A stretch of DNA of 32,504 bases from CAZDYP01 sp964509505 (lineage in GTDB: Bacteria > Chloroflexota > Anaerolineae > JACRMK01), in the NCBI GenBank assembly GCA_964509505.1, contig CAZDYP010000038.1, forward strand, positions 1 through 32,504. The letters run 5' to 3'. Of the stretch, positions 30,401 through 32,504 are shown one piece after another (the first letter of the stretch is position 1; each line of letters starts with the position of its first letter). Both the position numbers and the translations under genes were made by a program. The notes under the pieces are model-generated. The model ran no database searches. It was not told the origin of the DNA and saw only the letters and a list, made by a program, of their open reading frames with translations.

Positions 30401-32199
30401 AGTATCTCGTCATCGTCGGTGATGATCGCATCGTCCCGTTCCGTCGCATTGTAGATGAGGCGCTCGTCTCGAATGAACGCACCTACGCGCGACTGGCGGC
30501 TTCGGCGAGCCTCTCGCAAACCTTCGCCTCCCGTTACATTCTCAGCGACGACTACTACGCGGGCGTGTTGCCGCTGCCCTGGCGCGGACGCGAGTTGTAT
30601 CTGCCGCACCTTGCCATCGGGCGGCTGGTCGAGAAGCCCTCCGAGATTGCGACACTGCTCGACGTATTCAACGCGCAACCGATCCTCACGCCCAACAACG
30701 CGCTCGTCACTGGCTACGACTTCTTGATGGACGAAGCGAGCGCCATCAGCAACACGCTCAAAACCCAAGGCATCACAACGATTGACCGCTTGATTGACAA
30801 TAGCTGGGGAGCGAGCGCGTTGCGCGGGCAATTGTTCACGTTGCCCAACGCGCACAAACTCAACTCGTTGAACGCACACTTCCAACACTATCGCATGTTC
30901 CCCAATGACGCGAACGATGTCTTCGCAACCGAAGTGGTCAATACGAACAGCGCCTTCACAGGCACGCTCGTCTTCTCGGTGGGCTGCCACTCAGGCTTGA
31001 ACGTGCCTGACGCCGATGCGCCCGACGTGACGACTGGCACCGATTGGGCACAGGCGTTCGCACGCCGCGGCGCAACGTTCATCGGCAACACAGGCTACGG
31101 CTATGGCGACTCCGATTTGATTGCGTACTCGGAACGCCTGATGTTGAACTTCACCCAAGCGTTGAGCGATTGGAGCGACGGGCCGCAGACGGTGGGCAAC
31201 GCGTTGTTGCGCGCGAAGCAACGCTATTACAACACGACCGCTGCAGGCTCGTTTGGCAGTTACGACGAGAAGATTCTGGCGGAGGCGACGTTGTATGGTT
31301 TGCCGATGCTGCGCATCAATATGCCGGTGACGACGACCACGCCGCGCGCTGCGCGTGTAGGGCCAGTTTCAAACTTGCCTTACAATCGTGCGCAAGCTGT
31401 GGCTGTGAGTTCATACACCTTTAACTCAACCTTCACGCCCAACACGGCGAGCGTGGGCGCGTATTACGCCACGCAAGGCAATCAGCTGTCCGTGTTGGTT
31501 GGACGTCCGATTCAACCGTTAACCCGCACAAACATCGCGTTGAACAACATGCTCGCGCACGGCGTCGTGATGGTCGGCGGCGCGTTCAACGACATTCCGA
31601 ATTTCGATCCCGCGATTGCTCGCATCGTCACCGAGCAGCTCTACATCACGCACACCGAGCCGACGTTCAACGCAAGCTGGTGGTATCCGAACCTGTTGGG
31701 CAGCGTGAATCGCTTCACCGGTATTGATGGCAAATCGCATGAGCAGTTGGTCGTCGTGCCTGCTCAGTTCAAGGCGAATGGCGTCACGACGCCAACGGTT
31801 GGCACGCAACGCCTCTACACGAATTTGCAATTCGAGGTGTATCACGCACCCAGCGCCGAGACGGATTTCGTCGCGCCGAGTCTCTGGCAAGTGAGCGCCC
31901 TCACGTCGTCCAACACATTGACGTTTAGCGTGTTCACCACTGATGATCGCGGCACGATTGCGCGCGTCGTCGTGCTGTATCGTTCTACGAGTAGCAACAC
32001 CTGGCAGAAAGTGGAATTGGCTTACAACACCAGCACGAGCATTGCGACAGGCAGCGTGCCATTGCCGAGCGGCGTGGTCGAATACTTCGCGCAAGTCGTG
32101 GACGGCGCGGGCAACGTGTCGCTGGCGTTGGAAAAGGGCAACCCATTCACCATGATGGGCAGCGCCCAAAAAGTATATCTGCCGTTGGTGGTGCGGTAG
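27436..32199 (+). CDS. Giant secreted C25-like peptidase with beta-solenoid and PPC domains
   Basis: Start chosen at 27436 (GAGGAG upstream, then a signal peptide MQTRSFFFMFSLCVISAVVFAL ending near AGA). About 1587 residues, counting the N gap. Order: an adhesin-like start (CTWNGSNGNWNDSTKWSC); beta-solenoid repeats with FNNYG/FNNHG (about 90-660); a PPC domain (about 676-875, QDYDLFLYAP) interrupted by 13 DIGQLG hexapeptides (742-819); a caspase-fold C25-like peptidase domain (about 895-1296; YLVIVGDDRIVPFRR, NAHFQHYR, FSVGCHSGLNVPD with C1184 and candidate H1148 or H1151); a further beta region; an Ig-like end domain (VVEYFAQVVDGAGNVS); and the tail VYLPLVVR. Gingipains, the best-known C25 enzymes, have the same 33-residue His-Cys spacing as H1151-C1184. 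It probably acts at or outside the cell surface. Confidence 0.87.
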   Translation: MQTRSFFFMFSLCVISAVVFALLAPTTAGAVACTWNGSNGNWNDSTKWSCAIVPGASDDAVIASGTVTLTTDVTVQSLTLTGGTVTGTASITVTTLLSTTSGYLNGAGMATSNGALMLNNGGFRLGRHFVNNGTATLTGNGYYFSLNDGAVFTNSAAATFDIDGDAGIWYYTGAGMGMAFNNYGVFRKIGGLGNSNVGYYSDVSFNNHGTVQVLTGTLGLVGDGXXXXXXXXXXXXXXXXXXXXXXXXXXXXXXXXXXTFNNYGTLRKVGGTGISYVGNGSVLQFNNHGIVAVQTGSLSLYGDGTHTGPFTVSAGATLIHNVGVITFQPSATIGGAGQGVFNGATVNVLGTYNLTGSTHVQAGAVNFGTNSFTLPNLKMTGGAITGTGVLTITTPQTWGGGAVRGNGAIVIADPLIISQTGNVNVENGRQFINHNAMTIRGNGYSFFVQDNATFTNSANANLNLIGANLTDLFGTNAKFNNLGLVRNLGGASGIGYFNDLVINNSGNIDIVGGTLGFYGTFTQTAGALRLMGGHLPTNFNSFTLLGGVLTGTGNITGNVTNQGALIMPGSSAGMLNITGNYFQGSNAALVMELGGAIPGLQFDQLNVGSFANLNGALTVTLNSNYTPSLGTAFKLVTFGSKTGNFSRIVSPTLPLGRLFVLSQGLDNLALVVSNGNRANAQPINTGSTLTGNVTTITASNWYKFNVPLAGSTIFITLTGLTQDYDLFLYAPAVSEETGSLHDIGQLGDIGQLGDIGQLGDIGQLGDIGQLGDIGQLGDIGQLGDIGQLGDIGQLGDIGQLGDIGQLGDIGQLGDIGLRGGPGALVAVSARPFTATERIVRNVHELAGNYYVSVVPHTALAAGTPFSLFITVTPPINPFMPITTPIATTFATPAYSPTIQTLILYNSARFNRFYTNTGTITSTQLITKLNALAQHAQVKGMLIDLNDYAELRNAYARWEVEPTNPQAANFVAGHIKSLLYRLLPAYPNAKYLVIVGDDRIVPFRRIVDEALVSNERTYARLAASASLSQTFASRYILSDDYYAGVLPLPWRGRELYLPHLAIGRLVEKPSEIATLLDVFNAQPILTPNNALVTGYDFLMDEASAISNTLKTQGITTIDRLIDNSWGASALRGQLFTLPNAHKLNSLNAHFQHYRMFPNDANDVFATEVVNTNSAFTGTLVFSVGCHSGLNVPDADAPDVTTGTDWAQAFARRGATFIGNTGYGYGDSDLIAYSERLMLNFTQALSDWSDGPQTVGNALLRAKQRYYNTTAAGSFGSYDEKILAEATLYGLPMLRINMPVTTTTPRAARVGPVSNLPYNRAQAVAVSSYTFNSTFTPNTASVGAYYATQGNQLSVLVGRPIQPLTRTNIALNNMLAHGVVMVGGAFNDIPNFDPAIARIVTEQLYITHTEPTFNASWWYPNLLGSVNRFTGIDGKSHEQLVVVPAQFKANGVTTPTVGTQRLYTNLQFEVYHAPSAETDFVAPSLWQVSALTSSNTLTFSVFTTDDRGTIARVVVLYRSTSSNTWQKVELAYNTSTSIATGSVPLPSGVVEYFAQVVDGAGNVSLALEKGNPFTMMGSAQKVYLPLVVR
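28108..28207. other. Assembly gap (100 N) inside the giant gene
   Basis: Exactly 100 N, a standard scaffold-gap length, so the true distance is unknown. The flanking protein repeats (FNNYGVFRKIGG and FNNYGTLRKVGG) are near copies of each other, so the assembly probably failed on a tandem repeat. The frame across the gap is not proven. Confidence 0.98.
29659..29892 (+). repeat. 18-bp tandem repeat encoding DIGQLG x12 plus DIGLRG
   Basis: Thirteen in-frame 18-bp units encode twelve identical DIGQLG hexapeptides and one degenerate last unit. The DNA units differ at many third positions (GACATT/GACATC/GATATT, CAACTC/CAGCTC/CAATTG) while the protein does not, which points to selection on the peptide. 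It sits inside a PPC domain. Confidence 0.97.
31360..31390. repeat. Palindromic repeat inside the C25-like gene
   Basis: GTGTAGGGCCAGTTTCAAAC followed by TTGCCTTAC resembles the GTAGGGCAAGTTTG-CAACTTGCC hairpin in the palindrome at 25900-26027. It encodes RVGPVSNLPYNR between the peptidase domain and the following beta region. Confidence 0.7.
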
Positions 32200-32355
32200 A
32201 GTAACTTTCCTGGATCGAACATCTCAACCAACACCGCCGTCGCGTTGGGCTTCGTCTATGCGTACGCGATGGCATATAGCGACATGCCGTGGGAGCCGTT
32301 CTTCCGACTCGTCGGCATCTTGCCCTTAGAGAGTGTTTTGAAATTCAGACCCTAA
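32200..32355 (+). pseudogene. Gene remnant cut by MITE-like element 1
   Basis: Directly after the TAG of the giant gene, and in the same frame, the sequence reads as protein-like: STNTAVALGFVYAYAMAYSD followed by MPWEPFFRLVGILPL. It then enters the element at 32327 and stops at TAA 32353-32355. No start codon or ribosome site is evident, so it looks like a fragment of a lost membrane-protein gene rather than an extension. No family can be named. Confidence 0.55.
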
Positions 32356-32471
32356 AGGTTTTTCTGGCAAAGCGGGTTCACACTTTGCGCCGAAAGCCTG
32401 CCTGAAATGCTTTGTTGCTTGCCAGCGAAATCGTTAGGGTCTCTGTTTTATATTTTCAAAACACTTTCTTA
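32327..32471 (+). mobile_element. MITE-like element 1, copy 3
   Basis: Same 141-bp body as the other two copies (GAGAGTGTTTTGAAA to TTTTCAAAACACTTTCT), flanked by TA at 32327-32328 and 32470-32471. It separates a gene remnant from the start of the next gene. Confidence 0.93.
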
Positions 32472-32498
32472 CAGAAATTCTTTTCAAGGACACTCATC

Positions 32499-32504
32499 AT
32501 GAAT
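32499..32504 (+). CDS. Start of a gene running out of the window
   Basis: ATGAAT at the window end is preceded by CAAGGA eight bases upstream, a fair ribosome site. Only two codons are visible, so nothing can be said about the product. Its leader lies just after MITE-like element 1, which may supply part of its regulatory region. Confidence 0.5.

Overview
The window looks like a piece of a Chloroflexota-type genome, probably a metagenome assembly because a run of 100 N interrupts one gene. The taxonomic call is an inference. It rests on PMT/ArnT-like membrane glycosyltransferases fused to PA14 and NHL domains, a C25-like secreted peptidase ending in VYLPLVVR, Uma2 genes, and many short palindromic and heptanucleotide repeats. 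No rRNA or ribosomal protein gene is present to settle it.

Layout. From 1 to 25.7 kb almost everything is on the minus strand. The left part (1-10.6 kb) is metabolic and housekeeping: a PaaA-like di-iron oxygenase subunit cut by the window edge, a small P-loop protein, a PP2C/SpoIIE phosphatase, a CCA-adding enzyme, one intact and one frameshifted Uma2 gene, and sucD and sucC. The two succinyl-CoA ligase genes are split apart by two M20 metallopeptidases and a decayed four-helix-bundle (S23-like) gene. The middle (10.7-25 kb) is a cell-envelope cluster: a flippase-like membrane protein, four large GT-C glycosyltransferases (two with NHL propellers, two with PA14-type domains), a methyltransferase and a small membrane protein with a beta-sandwich-like region. 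At 25.1-25.7 kb lie an elongator tRNA-Met, an initiator tRNA-fMet with a near-consensus promoter, and a FtsB/DivIC-like gene. To the right, on the plus strand, are an alkylsulfatase-like metallo-beta-lactamase protein and a very large secreted protein with beta-solenoid repeats, a PPC domain and a C25-like peptidase domain, followed by a gene remnant and the start of another gene.

Most striking is the repeat ecology. A 141-bp palindromic MITE-like element (three copies, all 145 bp with 2-bp flanks) and a 152-bp element (two copies, each with a perfect 6-bp target duplication) can be defined to the base, because one MITE sits inside one copy of the other element and the second copy supplies the empty site. 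Short 7-8-bp degenerate tandem repeats fill most gene gaps and are also translated inside coding sequences. In three paralogous glycosyltransferases, repeats of different kinds occupy the same two loops. The giant secreted protein carries 13 six-residue repeats (DIGQLG) inside its PPC domain.

How the genes may work together: the glycosyltransferases, flippase-like protein and methyltransferase probably build or attach an envelope glycan from lipid-linked sugars. The CCA-adding enzyme is needed at least by the tRNA-fMet gene, which has no encoded CCA. SucC and SucD form one TCA-cycle enzyme.
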